Shown: piece after piece, positions 24,803 to 31,671 of the stretch | Numbering within the stretch: position 1 is the stretch's first letter | Layout of the letters: each line of letters opens with the position of its first letter | DNA from: Paenibacillus ihuae | GTDB lineage: Bacteria; Bacillota; Bacilli; Paenibacillales; Paenibacillaceae | DNA: 36,988 nucleotides | Direction: 5' to 3' | Assembly (NCBI RefSeq): GCF_001368795.1 | Contig: NZ_LN831198.1 | Coordinates: forward strand, 1,647,747-1,684,734 | Notes under the pieces: generated by a model | Seen by the model: only the letters and a program-made list of their open reading frames with translations | Database searches by the model: none | What the model was told of the DNA's origin: nothing | Made by a program: the position numbers and the translations under genes

Positions 24803-25885
24803 TTGGCTTCGATGGAGTCGACAGATTGGAAGGAAGATAAGCGATACTTGTCCATCGTAACGGCCGGTTCGCCGCAGGAACTTAAGGGCAGGCGCACGGC
24901 CTGCCAGCAAGTACTTCTGGAGCAGTTGAACATTATTCCAATTGAGGAATGGATGGTCCGTGTCAACGCGATGCACGATCTGATCGCTAAGACGGCGGTA
25001 AACATTTGTGAGGCGCAGATGAAGGAGGCGGGCTACGGCCTGCCTCCCTGCGCCTATTCCTTTATTGTATTTGGCAGCGCTGGCAGACAGGAAGCTACGC
25101 TCTGGAGCGACCAGGACAACGGCTTAATTGTAGAAGGAGAACCGGATGACGTTAAGAATCGTTATTTCACCGCTTTTGGCGGGATGTTGTCCGATGTGCT
25201 TGAAGCAGTGGGCTTTGAAAAATGTGACGGAAAGGTAATGTGCTCTGAGCCGCTATGGAGCAAGACACTGCCGGAATGGAAAGTACAGCTGCAGAGCTGG
25301 ATGAGCCATCTGGAATGGGAACCTATCCGTTATCTTATTATCGCTTCTGATATGAGACATGTAGCGGGAAGTGCTGAACTGTCGGCTGAATGGAGGGAAG
25401 CCTTTCATGCCGGCTTTGCGGACAATGAGAAATTGACGACGGCTGTTCTGCGCAATACCGTCCGTCACAAAGCAACGCTTAACCTGCTTGGACAGGTTCT
25501 CACAGAACGTTTCGGCGATAATGCCGGCGGATTTGATATTAAATATGGAGTCTATATCCCGCTCGTCAATATTGTCAGACATTTAGCACTTCTGCATGGA
25601 ATTGAGGCCAGTTCCACACTCGAAAAGATAGAAAAGCTTAGTGAGCTGGACAAATACGAGCATCTTGAAGATATCCGGCGGGCTTTTTTGACGGCGTTGC
25701 GGATGCGTGTAAACACACCTTTCATTGAACGGGATGGCATCCTGTCGAGCAGTGATTATATTTCTGGAAATGCCTTGAAGAATAAGCAGCTCCTGTCCGA
25801 GCTGCGTGAAAGTCTGCTGCTGGTCAGACGCTTACACAGGGCTCTGCAGCGTCAGCTCCGGTCAGCGGAAAGGAGGCAGTCATGA
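24803..25885 (+). CDS. DUF294 nucleotidyltransferase-like protein
   Basis: 360 aa, soluble. The polymerase-beta-type nucleotidyltransferase motif is GSAGRQEATLWSDQDNG (residues 91-107; Asp103 and Asp105 as metal ligands). A helical C-terminal domain (DUF294 C-terminal type) covers about residues 215-355. It resembles GlnD's N-terminal catalytic domain but lacks HD and ACT domains, and also lacks the CBS domains often fused to DUF294. The start is TTG, with GGAGG eight nucleotides upstream. It is in an operon with amt (31-nt gap) and overlaps the exonuclease gene by 4 nt. Transfer of a nucleotide to a protein or small molecule in response to nitrogen is plausible but unproven. Confidence 0.88.
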   Translation: MASMESTDWKEDKRYLSIVTAGSPQELKGRRTACQQVLLEQLNIIPIEEWMVRVNAMHDLIAKTAVNICEAQMKEAGYGLPPCAYSFIVFGSAGRQEATLWSDQDNGLIVEGEPDDVKNRYFTAFGGMLSDVLEAVGFEKCDGKVMCSEPLWSKTLPEWKVQLQSWMSHLEWEPIRYLIIASDMRHVAGSAELSAEWREAFHAGFADNEKLTTAVLRNTVRHKATLNLLGQVLTERFGDNAGGFDIKYGVYIPLVNIVRHLALLHGIEASSTLEKIEKLSELDKYEHLEDIRRAFLTALRMRVNTPFIERDGILSSSDYISGNALKNKQLLSELRESLLLVRRLHRALQRQLRSAERRQS

Positions 25886-26631
25886 AGGAGCCAAACAAAG
25901 GCGGAGGATTCTGGAATAATCTGAGGCAAGGCGGAATGCCCTCCGCCATTGCATCAATGAGAGGCGGGGAATCGGCACAGCAAACCGCGCAGCAGATGGC
26001 CTTTATCCGATCACTCATGCGCGAGAAGCGGCGACCTGAAGTACTGCATACCCCGCTTTCCGAACTGGAGACGGTCATATTCGATCTGGAAACTACCGGG
26101 TTCTCTCATCAGCACGGCGATGAAATTATGTCCTTTGGAGCAATCCGGGTGGTCGGTGAAGAAATCAAGGAAGATGAGTGCTTCTACACACTTGTGAATT
26201 GTGGGGCGGCGATACCGGACAATATTACAAAACTTACGGGAATTTCCGAGGAGATGACATCATCAGCGCCTTCATTGATCGACGGCCTTCATAATTTCAT
26301 GTCGTTTGTAGGCCAGCGTGTGCTGGTGGCACATGGAAGTGCGCATGACAAAGCTTTTTTAAACGCTGCATTGTGGAAAACCTCAAAGGTACAGCTTACC
26401 CACAGGGTACTGGACACGATGATGCTGGCCCGCTGGCTGGAGCCGCACCGCAGCAATTATACCTTGGATGAGCTGCTTGCGGTTCATGAAATCCCTATTG
26501 AAGGGCGGCATAACGCTCTGGAAGATGCCAAAATGACTGCCCGTCTATGGGTGTCCTATCTCCGGGAAATTTCGCAGAAACGCCAGGTGGAGACGCTGGG
26601 AGATCTTTATGCTTACTTAAGCAGAGCGTAG
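25882..26631 (+). CDS. DEDDh 3'-5' exonuclease (DnaQ/epsilon-like)
   Basis: 249 aa. Exo I is VIFDLETTG (Asp68, Glu70), Exo II is VAHGSAHDKAFLN, and Exo III is RHNALEDAKMTARL with His and Asp. This makes it a DEDDh nuclease of the DnaQ/epsilon type. An extra N-terminal ~60 residues (FWNNLRQGGMPSAIAS...MAFIRSLMREKRRPE) precede the nuclease fold. It overlaps the DUF294 gene by ATGA, so the two are translationally coupled. Its last 19 bases overlap the end of the convergent JAMM gene. A substrate (DNA, RNA or nucleotide second messenger) cannot be told from the sequence. Confidence 0.9.
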   Translation: MKEPNKGGGFWNNLRQGGMPSAIASMRGGESAQQTAQQMAFIRSLMREKRRPEVLHTPLSELETVIFDLETTGFSHQHGDEIMSFGAIRVVGEEIKEDECFYTLVNCGAAIPDNITKLTGISEEMTSSAPSLIDGLHNFMSFVGQRVLVAHGSAHDKAFLNAALWKTSKVQLTHRVLDTMMLARWLEPHRSNYTLDELLAVHEIPIEGRHNALEDAKMTARLWVSYLREISQKRQVETLGDLYAYLSRA

Positions 26632-27089
26632 AGTTCGGTATGGAGTAATTGCCGGCTTAGACTGCCGTCGTTTTCTCGCTGCCGGTCAATAATGAACCCA
26701 TTTAGTACCGGAACCGCTGGGTCATCTTTGCCGGGGGAGCCGATCAGATAAACTTTGAAGTGCGGACTCAAGGAAGCCAGACCCTGCAGGTCGGCAGAGG
26801 ATGGCCAGGGCGGTGAGCTTGGATGGGAATGGAACAGGCCAATGGGAGCCGGGTCGCTGTAGAGCCCTTTTACCCATTCCCGAGGATCGGGAACAAATGC
26901 ATGCAGCGGGTCAGGCGCTACGTTGCTCATCGGCACATAGCTGCTGATGAGCATGCCCCCCGCTGCGGCAGTGCCCAGCAGTAATCCGCATGCTTCATGC
27001 GGAAAGCAGGTCAGCAAGTGCTTCCCCAGCATGAGCTGCACGGAGGAATCCAGCCTTATCGGCGGGGTTGTTCCCTGGTATGCTGTCAA
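26613..27089 (-). CDS. M67 family JAMM/MPN+ metallopeptidase
   Basis: 158 aa. The JAMM zinc motif is complete: Glu32 in PHEACGLLLG, then HSHPSSPPWPSSAD at 87-100 with His87, His89, Ser97 and Asp100. Bacterial single-domain JAMM proteins cleave C-terminal peptides from ubiquitin-like sulfur carriers or act in cysteine biosynthesis. No ThiS/MoaD/CysO-like partner is in the window. The start is TTG, with GAGGGG seven nucleotides upstream. It converges on the exonuclease gene with a 19-nt overlap and has no terminator of its own visible before that overlap. Confidence 0.9.
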   Translation of the reverse strand: MTAYQGTTPPIRLDSSVQLMLGKHLLTCFPHEACGLLLGTAAAGGMLISSYVPMSNVAPDPLHAFVPDPREWVKGLYSDPAPIGLFHSHPSSPPWPSSADLQGLASLSPHFKVYLIGSPGKDDPAVPVLNGFIIDRQRENDGSLSRQLLHTELYALLK

Positions 27090-27111
27090 GTATTTACCCC
27101 TCTCTCTTCAT

Positions 27112-27144
27112 AGGATTCCGTCTTGGACGGGATCCTCTTTTTTT
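27112..27144 (+). terminator. Plus-strand terminator behind the JAMM gene's 5' end
   Basis: AGGATTCCGTC-TTG-GACGGGATCCT (one G-U pair) is followed by CTTTTTTT. No plus-strand gene ends nearby. The closest is the exonuclease, 480 nt upstream, so transcripts from the amt operon would cross the JAMM gene antisense before stopping here. Confidence 0.8.
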
Positions 27145-27158
27145 ATTTTACAAATGGT

Positions 27159-27186
27159 TTGAAACTGCCTGCATCGAGGGTACAAT
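27159..27186 (+). promoter_or_regulatory. SigA-type promoter of the TlpA-like gene
   Basis: TTGAAA (27159-27164), 16-nt spacer, TACAAT (27181-27186). About 40 nt before the ATG. Confidence 0.65.
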
Positions 27187-27226
27187 AGAAGCAACCCATC
27201 CCATTTGTAAAGGAACAGACATACTG

Positions 27227-27793
27227 ATGAGAGCTGTTAATAAACGAAATCTAACGGTTGTGGCCCTGATTGTATTTCTGGTTGTGCTTGCAATAGAGCA
27301 CCGTTTTAAGAAGGAACCGGAGACGGTTGCCGTCATTCAGCAGCAGTCGTCTGCGTCCGCAAGCGGTGCAGGTGCAGGTCTGGCAGCGCCTGCGTTCTCT
27401 CTGGAGGATAGCAGCGGGAATGTGTATAAAGTGGGCGGTCCCAGACAGAAGGCGCTTATTGTGAACTTCTGGGCTTCATGGTGCGAACCCTGCCAGCTGG
27501 AAGCGCCTGAACTGAATAAAATGGCGCTTAAATATAAGGATGTTCTGGATATTTACGGAATCAACGTAACCAGCCAGGATTATAAGCCGAACGCGGAACG
27601 GTTCATCAGGAAATATATGCTGGCTTTTCCGGTGATGTTTGATACTAAAGGTAAAGTGTTCGACAAATATCAGGGCCAGGTGTTTCCAACCAATGTGCTG
27701 ATTGACAAAAATGGTGTGATTGCTGAATTCGTGCTTGGCACCTTGACAGCTGAGGAGCTGGAAAAGAAGATTATCTCACTCACCGGCTCATAG
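27227..27793 (+). CDS. Membrane-anchored TlpA/ResA-like thioredoxin
   Basis: 188 aa. An N-terminal signal anchor (NLTVVALIVFLVVLAIEHRF, residues 8-27) is followed by a short Ser/Ala/Gly linker and a thioredoxin fold outside the membrane. Active site WCEPC is at residues 85-89, with the cis-Pro in GQVFPTNVLID. TlpA/ResA proteins reduce disulfides in cytochrome c maturation or sporulation (StoA). Which role applies here is unclear, as no ccs/res genes are close. The ATG at 27227 has only a distant AAAGGA. The open frame extends further upstream, but that part overlaps the terminator and promoter. Confidence 0.9.
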   Translation: MRAVNKRNLTVVALIVFLVVLAIEHRFKKEPETVAVIQQQSSASASGAGAGLAAPAFSLEDSSGNVYKVGGPRQKALIVNFWASWCEPCQLEAPELNKMALKYKDVLDIYGINVTSQDYKPNAERFIRKYMLAFPVMFDTKGKVFDKYQGQVFPTNVLIDKNGVIAEFVLGTLTAEELEKKIISLTGS

Positions 27794-27810
27794 TGTACGG
27801 GAATTTGTCT

Positions 27811-27856
27811 AAAGCCCCTTTGCGTACAGGATATCCTGTCTGCAAGGGGGCTTTTT
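27811..27856 (+). terminator. Rho-independent terminator of the TlpA-like gene
   Basis: AAAGCCCCTTTGC pairs with GCAAGGGGGCTTT, with an inner ACAGG/CCTGT stem, then T. The minus strand carries AAAGC at its end, so it may also slow cimA transcripts arriving from the other side. Confidence 0.88.
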
Positions 27857-27888
27857 GGTGGGGTTATGCCTGATCAGAGAAATTGAAT

Positions 27889-29508
27889 TTAGTGGTTAAC
27901 TAATCCCTTAGGTTCATTGTTGTTCTTTTGCTGATTTTCCAGCGAGATCTGTCCAAGAAGAGCGTAACGCATACTGTCAACCAAAGCTTCCCAGCTCGCT
28001 TCAATCACATTGCTGGATACCCCAACTGTGCTCCATGTATGATTGAAGTCTTTGGATTCAATCAAGACACGCACCTTCGCGGCGGTCTGATCCTGCTCAT
28101 CAAGTACCCGCACCTTGTAGTCGGAGAGATGCATTTCATCGAGCTGAGGGAAATAGGTCTGCAGCGCTTTGCGCAATGCATTATCGAGTGCATTGACAGG
28201 TCCATTGCCTTCAGCTGCTGTATACAGACTCTCTCCGGCTACACGGAGTTTAACAAAGGCCTCGGAGACAACAGGCTGGCCGGCATTTTTTTCAACAAGC
28301 ATTTTGAAGGATTCGAAAGTGAACAGCTCATTAAGCTCCCCGGTGGCTTCCCGCAGCAGCAGCTCAAGCGAGGCATCTGCACCTTCGAATTGATAACCCT
28401 GATGCTCCAGGTCTTTGATCTTGTCAATGACCTTGCGGGCCTGCTCGCTGGTAGGATCGAGGCTTAGCCCCATATCCAGCGCTTTGGACAGGACATTACT
28501 CTGGCCAGCAAGCTCAGAGACAAGTACACGCTGTTTATTGCCGACCAATTCCGGTGCAATATGCTCGTAAGTACGTGAATCACGCAGGATGGCGGAGACA
28601 TGAATGCCCCCTTTATGGGCAAAAGCGGCGGTTCCGACGTATGGCTGATTCACCGGCATATTTACGTTGGCTACTTCGCTGATATATCTGGCGGTGTTGG
28701 TCAGCTGCGGGAGTGAATCCCCAGGGATGCAGTGATAACCCATTTTAAGTTGAAGTGTTGGAATAATAGAGCATAAGTTGGCATTGCCGCAGCGTTCACC
28801 ATAGCCGTTAATAGTACCCTGCACCTGGCGGGCGCCGGCACTAATTGCACTGAGTGCATTGGCAACTGCAAGTTCGCAGTCGTTATGGGTGTGGATGCCA
28901 AGTGGTGCGCCGGACAGTTGCCCCGACATTGCCGACACGATGTCATAAACTTCATTAGGGAGTGTGCCGCCGTTTGTATCGCACATCACGAGCCAGTCTG
29001 CTCCGGCTTCCCGGGCCTTGGCAAGCACAGCGGAGGCATACTCCGGATTGTTCTTGAAACCGTCGAAGAAATGCTCAGCATCGAAGATGACCTCGAGGCC
29101 TTTATGTTTGAGATAGGCAATGGAATCACCGATCATGGCAAGATTCTCTTCTAAGGTCGTCTGCAGTGCGGTATGCACATGAAAATCCCATGACTTTCCG
29201 ACTAGAGTAGCCGCAGGCACTCCGGCGTCGATCATTCTTTGCAGATTCTCATCATGCTCAGCAAGGGAGTTTTTGCGGCGAGTGCTGCCGAATGCGGTGA
29301 TTTTGGCATTCAGGTACAGTTCCTTGACTCTTTTGAAAAACTCAATGTCTTTATTATTGCTTCCCGGGATGCCACCTTCAATATAATGCACACCCAGATC
29401 ATCGAGTTTCTTAGCAATCTTCAGCTTGTCATCTGCCGACAGACTGATGCCCTCGCCTTGGGTGCCGTCGCGCAGTGTCGTATCGAAGATGGAAATGGAC
29501 TTAGACAT
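27889..29508 (-). CDS. cimA: (R)-citramalate synthase
   Basis: 539 aa. It condenses pyruvate with acetyl-CoA to citramalate, giving a threonine-independent route to 2-oxobutyrate and isoleucine. The alpha-IPMS-like TIM barrel begins FDTTLRDGTQGEG (Arg13, Asp14) and includes GIHTHNDCELAVANAL, plus GYGERCGNANLCSI. The C-terminal ~130 residues form the LeuA-type allosteric domain (ASVKLRV-like block AFVKLRVAGESLYTAAEGNGPVNALDNALRKAL). The MSKSISIFDTTLRDGTQGEG opening and TCDTNGGT-like block (MCDTNGGTLPNEV) match CimA rather than LeuA or homocitrate synthase. Start ATG with AGGAGG six nucleotides upstream. It is monocistronic, with an unusual repeat-containing leader. Confidence 0.93.
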   Translation of the reverse strand: MSKSISIFDTTLRDGTQGEGISLSADDKLKIAKKLDDLGVHYIEGGIPGSNNKDIEFFKRVKELYLNAKITAFGSTRRKNSLAEHDENLQRMIDAGVPAATLVGKSWDFHVHTALQTTLEENLAMIGDSIAYLKHKGLEVIFDAEHFFDGFKNNPEYASAVLAKAREAGADWLVMCDTNGGTLPNEVYDIVSAMSGQLSGAPLGIHTHNDCELAVANALSAISAGARQVQGTINGYGERCGNANLCSIIPTLQLKMGYHCIPGDSLPQLTNTARYISEVANVNMPVNQPYVGTAAFAHKGGIHVSAILRDSRTYEHIAPELVGNKQRVLVSELAGQSNVLSKALDMGLSLDPTSEQARKVIDKIKDLEHQGYQFEGADASLELLLREATGELNELFTFESFKMLVEKNAGQPVVSEAFVKLRVAGESLYTAAEGNGPVNALDNALRKALQTYFPQLDEMHLSDYKVRVLDEQDQTAAKVRVLIESKDFNHTWSTVGVSSNVIEASWEALVDSMRYALLGQISLENQQKNNNEPKGLVNH

Positions 29509-29522
29509 AAGAGTCCTCCTAA

Positions 29523-29649
29523 AAGTTTTGTGAGCATGGCTTCAAAGAACAGCATTGTGCATAACTGGCTTCGAAAGCATACACTTAAGTTTTGTGAGCA
29601 TGGCTTCTGAGGAACGGTTTCGTCCGAAACTAAGATCGGAAGCATACGT
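29523..29649 (-). repeat. Two tandem copies of a ~64-nt structured element in the cimA leader
   Basis: On the minus strand copy A spans 29649-29587 and copy B 29586-29523, just before the cimA AGGAGG. Each begins GTATGCTT and ends with the same 21-nt block (29587-29607 and 29523-29543; reverse strand starting GAAGCCATGCTCAC and ending AAAACTT). The middles differ strongly but keep islands (CGA, AGTT, AC, GTTC). GTATGCTTC at the start can pair with GAAGC-C-ATGC in the shared block, with one bulge and one G-U, closing each copy as its own hairpin. No T-box antiterminator or known riboswitch core was recognised. Confidence 0.7.
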
Positions 29650-29669
29650 ATAGGGTAAATAATTTTTAT

Positions 29670-29698
29670 ATTATAGCATTTTTACGCGGGAATGTAAC
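29670..29698 (-). promoter_or_regulatory. Extended -10 promoter of cimA
   Basis: TGC-TATAAT on the minus strand (TATAAT at 29670-29675), with GTTACA at 17-nt spacing as a weak -35. The start is near 29663, giving a leader of about 155 nt that contains both repeat copies. Confidence 0.65.
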
Positions 29699-29727
29699 AA
29701 AGAACTTTACAGGAGGGTGCTGCTTGG

Positions 29728-29757
29728 TTGACCTCCCGTCGGCGAAAGAGGTATGCT
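29728..29757 (+). promoter_or_regulatory. Candidate promoter of dinB
   Basis: TTGACC (29728-29733), 18-nt spacer, TATGCT (29752-29757). No LexA-type box was seen. Confidence 0.5.
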
Positions 29758-29798
29758 GAATTTAACAATGGAACCATGAAGATAAGAAGGTAGATATT

Positions 29799-31091
29799 GT
29801 GCAGAACGTGGATCAGTATTATCCGACGAGCGGCAGGGTTATTCTGCATGTGGATATGAACGCTTTTTACTGCTCTGTGCATGAGGCGGAAGATCCTGCT
29901 CAATATAAAGGCAAACCGACGGCAGTAGCAGGCAGTGTGGAGCTGCGCAGAGGGATAATCGTCACCTGTTCATATGCGGCGCGGAAGTATGGAATCTCTA
30001 CAGGTATGCAGGTACAGAAAGCTTTGCGGATTTATCCCTCATTAATTTTGATTAAACCGGACTTTAACCTGTACCGCAAATACTCCAATGCATTTATGCA
30101 GATTGCCTATAGCTATACTCCGCTGCTTGAAGCAGTTTCGATTGATGAATGTTACCTGGACATCACCGGTTCACGGCAATTTGGTACACCTCTGGAGATT
30201 GCTGAAGCCATTCAGCGGCGGATTATGGAGGAGCTCGGGCTTCCCTGCTCTATTGGTATAGCCCCTAACAAGCTGCTGGCTAAGATCGCATCGGATCTGA
30301 AAAAGCCTAAAGGTATCACGGTCCTGCGCCTGCGTGATGTGCCGGAGATTCTATGGAACAAGCCATGCGGGGAAATGTTCGGTATCGGCGGGAAAACGGC
30401 TGAGAAGCTGCGTAAACTAGGTATCTACACTATAGGCCAGCTGGCGGCAGCCGACGAGAAGGTTCTGGTAGATCATTTTGGTGTCATGGGCTCCTGGCTG
30501 AAGCGGGCGGGGAACGGTATTGATCATGGCATAGTGAATCCGGAAAGGGAACAGAGCAAGTCGATCGGCCATACGACGACACTGCCCAGAGATGTGGTCG
30601 GGCTGGCCGAAGCCAGGCCGATTCTGCTCAACCTCAGCGACCAGGTGGCCCGCCGGTTAAGGAAGCAAGGCTTGGTCGCTGCGGGAGTGCAGCTCACGAT
30701 CCGTACACCCGATATGAAGACTATCACCCGATCCCGCCAGCTTGAGGCTCCCACCGAAAGCGCTGAAGATATCTATAAGGCGGTATGCGAGCAGTTTGCC
30801 CGCCACTGGAACAACGGGAAGCCTGTGCGGCTGCTGGGTGTAACCCTGCAAGGTCTTACGGCCAAAGAGGAGTCGGTGATCCAGCTGGATTTGTTCGATT
30901 ATGAACGTCAGCCGAAAAAGGAATCCTTGAATAAAACCATGGACATGCTGCGCAATAAATTTGGAGAAAATGCCGTTCTCACCGCGGGGATGCTAAGTGA
31001 CAGCCATTCAGCCCGCCTCCGCAATCATAAGGAGCGGGGCACCTCGCTGCAGAAGGACAATCTGCAGGGTGTAGATCCGGATCAAGCCTGA
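29799..31091 (+). CDS. dinB: DNA polymerase IV (Y family)
   Basis: 430 aa error-prone translesion polymerase. Catalytic acidic residues are Asp19 in LHVDMNAFYCSVHEAEDP and Asp116-Glu117 in SIDECYLDITGS. The helix-hairpin-helix region GIGGKTAEKLRKLGIYTIGQLA and little-finger domain follow. A beta-clamp binding peptide QLDLF is at 362-366, well before the C-terminus. The ~55 residues after it are basic and contain HNHKERGTS-like low-complexity sequence. The start is GTG, with AGAAGG eight nucleotides upstream. Confidence 0.95.
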   Translation: MQNVDQYYPTSGRVILHVDMNAFYCSVHEAEDPAQYKGKPTAVAGSVELRRGIIVTCSYAARKYGISTGMQVQKALRIYPSLILIKPDFNLYRKYSNAFMQIAYSYTPLLEAVSIDECYLDITGSRQFGTPLEIAEAIQRRIMEELGLPCSIGIAPNKLLAKIASDLKKPKGITVLRLRDVPEILWNKPCGEMFGIGGKTAEKLRKLGIYTIGQLAAADEKVLVDHFGVMGSWLKRAGNGIDHGIVNPEREQSKSIGHTTTLPRDVVGLAEARPILLNLSDQVARRLRKQGLVAAGVQLTIRTPDMKTITRSRQLEAPTESAEDIYKAVCEQFARHWNNGKPVRLLGVTLQGLTAKEESVIQLDLFDYERQPKKESLNKTMDMLRNKFGENAVLTAGMLSDSHSARLRNHKERGTSLQKDNLQGVDPDQA

Positions 31092-31112
31092 ATCCATCCT
31101 ATCCGGGTATAG

Positions 31113-31493
<381 letters not shown>

Positions 31494-31520
31494 TCTTCTA
31501 AGCGGTTAGTTCTTCACAGC

Positions 31521-31563
31521 ATAAGGATCAGATATAAGGCCTAAGCTTATATTTGATCCTTAT
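31521..31563 (+). other. 18-bp hairpin after the ferredoxin gene
   Basis: ATAAGGATCAGATATAAG (31521-31538) pairs with CTTATATTTGATCCTTAT (31546-31563) with a single G-U. No T run follows. It may stabilise the mRNA 3' end or be a first, weak terminator ahead of the one at 31572. Confidence 0.65.
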
Positions 31564-31571
31564 ATTTGCAT

Positions 31572-31618
31572 AAAGACATCTCTTCGCCGGCAAAAATTCG
31601 GCTGGGATGTCTTTTTTT
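31572..31618 (+). terminator. Rho-independent terminator of fer
   Basis: AAAGACATC pairs with GATGTCTTT around a GCCG/CGGC inner stem, then TTTTTT. Confidence 0.85.
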
Positions 31619-31671
31619 GATGAACTGGCCGATATAAGGAATATATGAATCAATCACCCGCGGAGGCCCCG

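Noticed and set aside
29421..29645. A minus-strand frame starting MLPILV in the cimA leader, tempting as a branched-chain amino acid leader peptide.
   Set aside because: It has no ribosome binding site, runs 74 codons into cimA in another frame, and has no run of Ile/Leu/Val codons near a terminator.
29509..29663. A T-box riboswitch upstream of cimA.
   Set aside because: No T-box sequence (UGGNACCGCG-type), specifier stem or following terminator could be found in the leader.
29700..29798. A LexA/SOS box ahead of dinB.
   Set aside because: No CGAAC-N4-GTTCG-type sequence is present; only a SigA-like promoter was seen.
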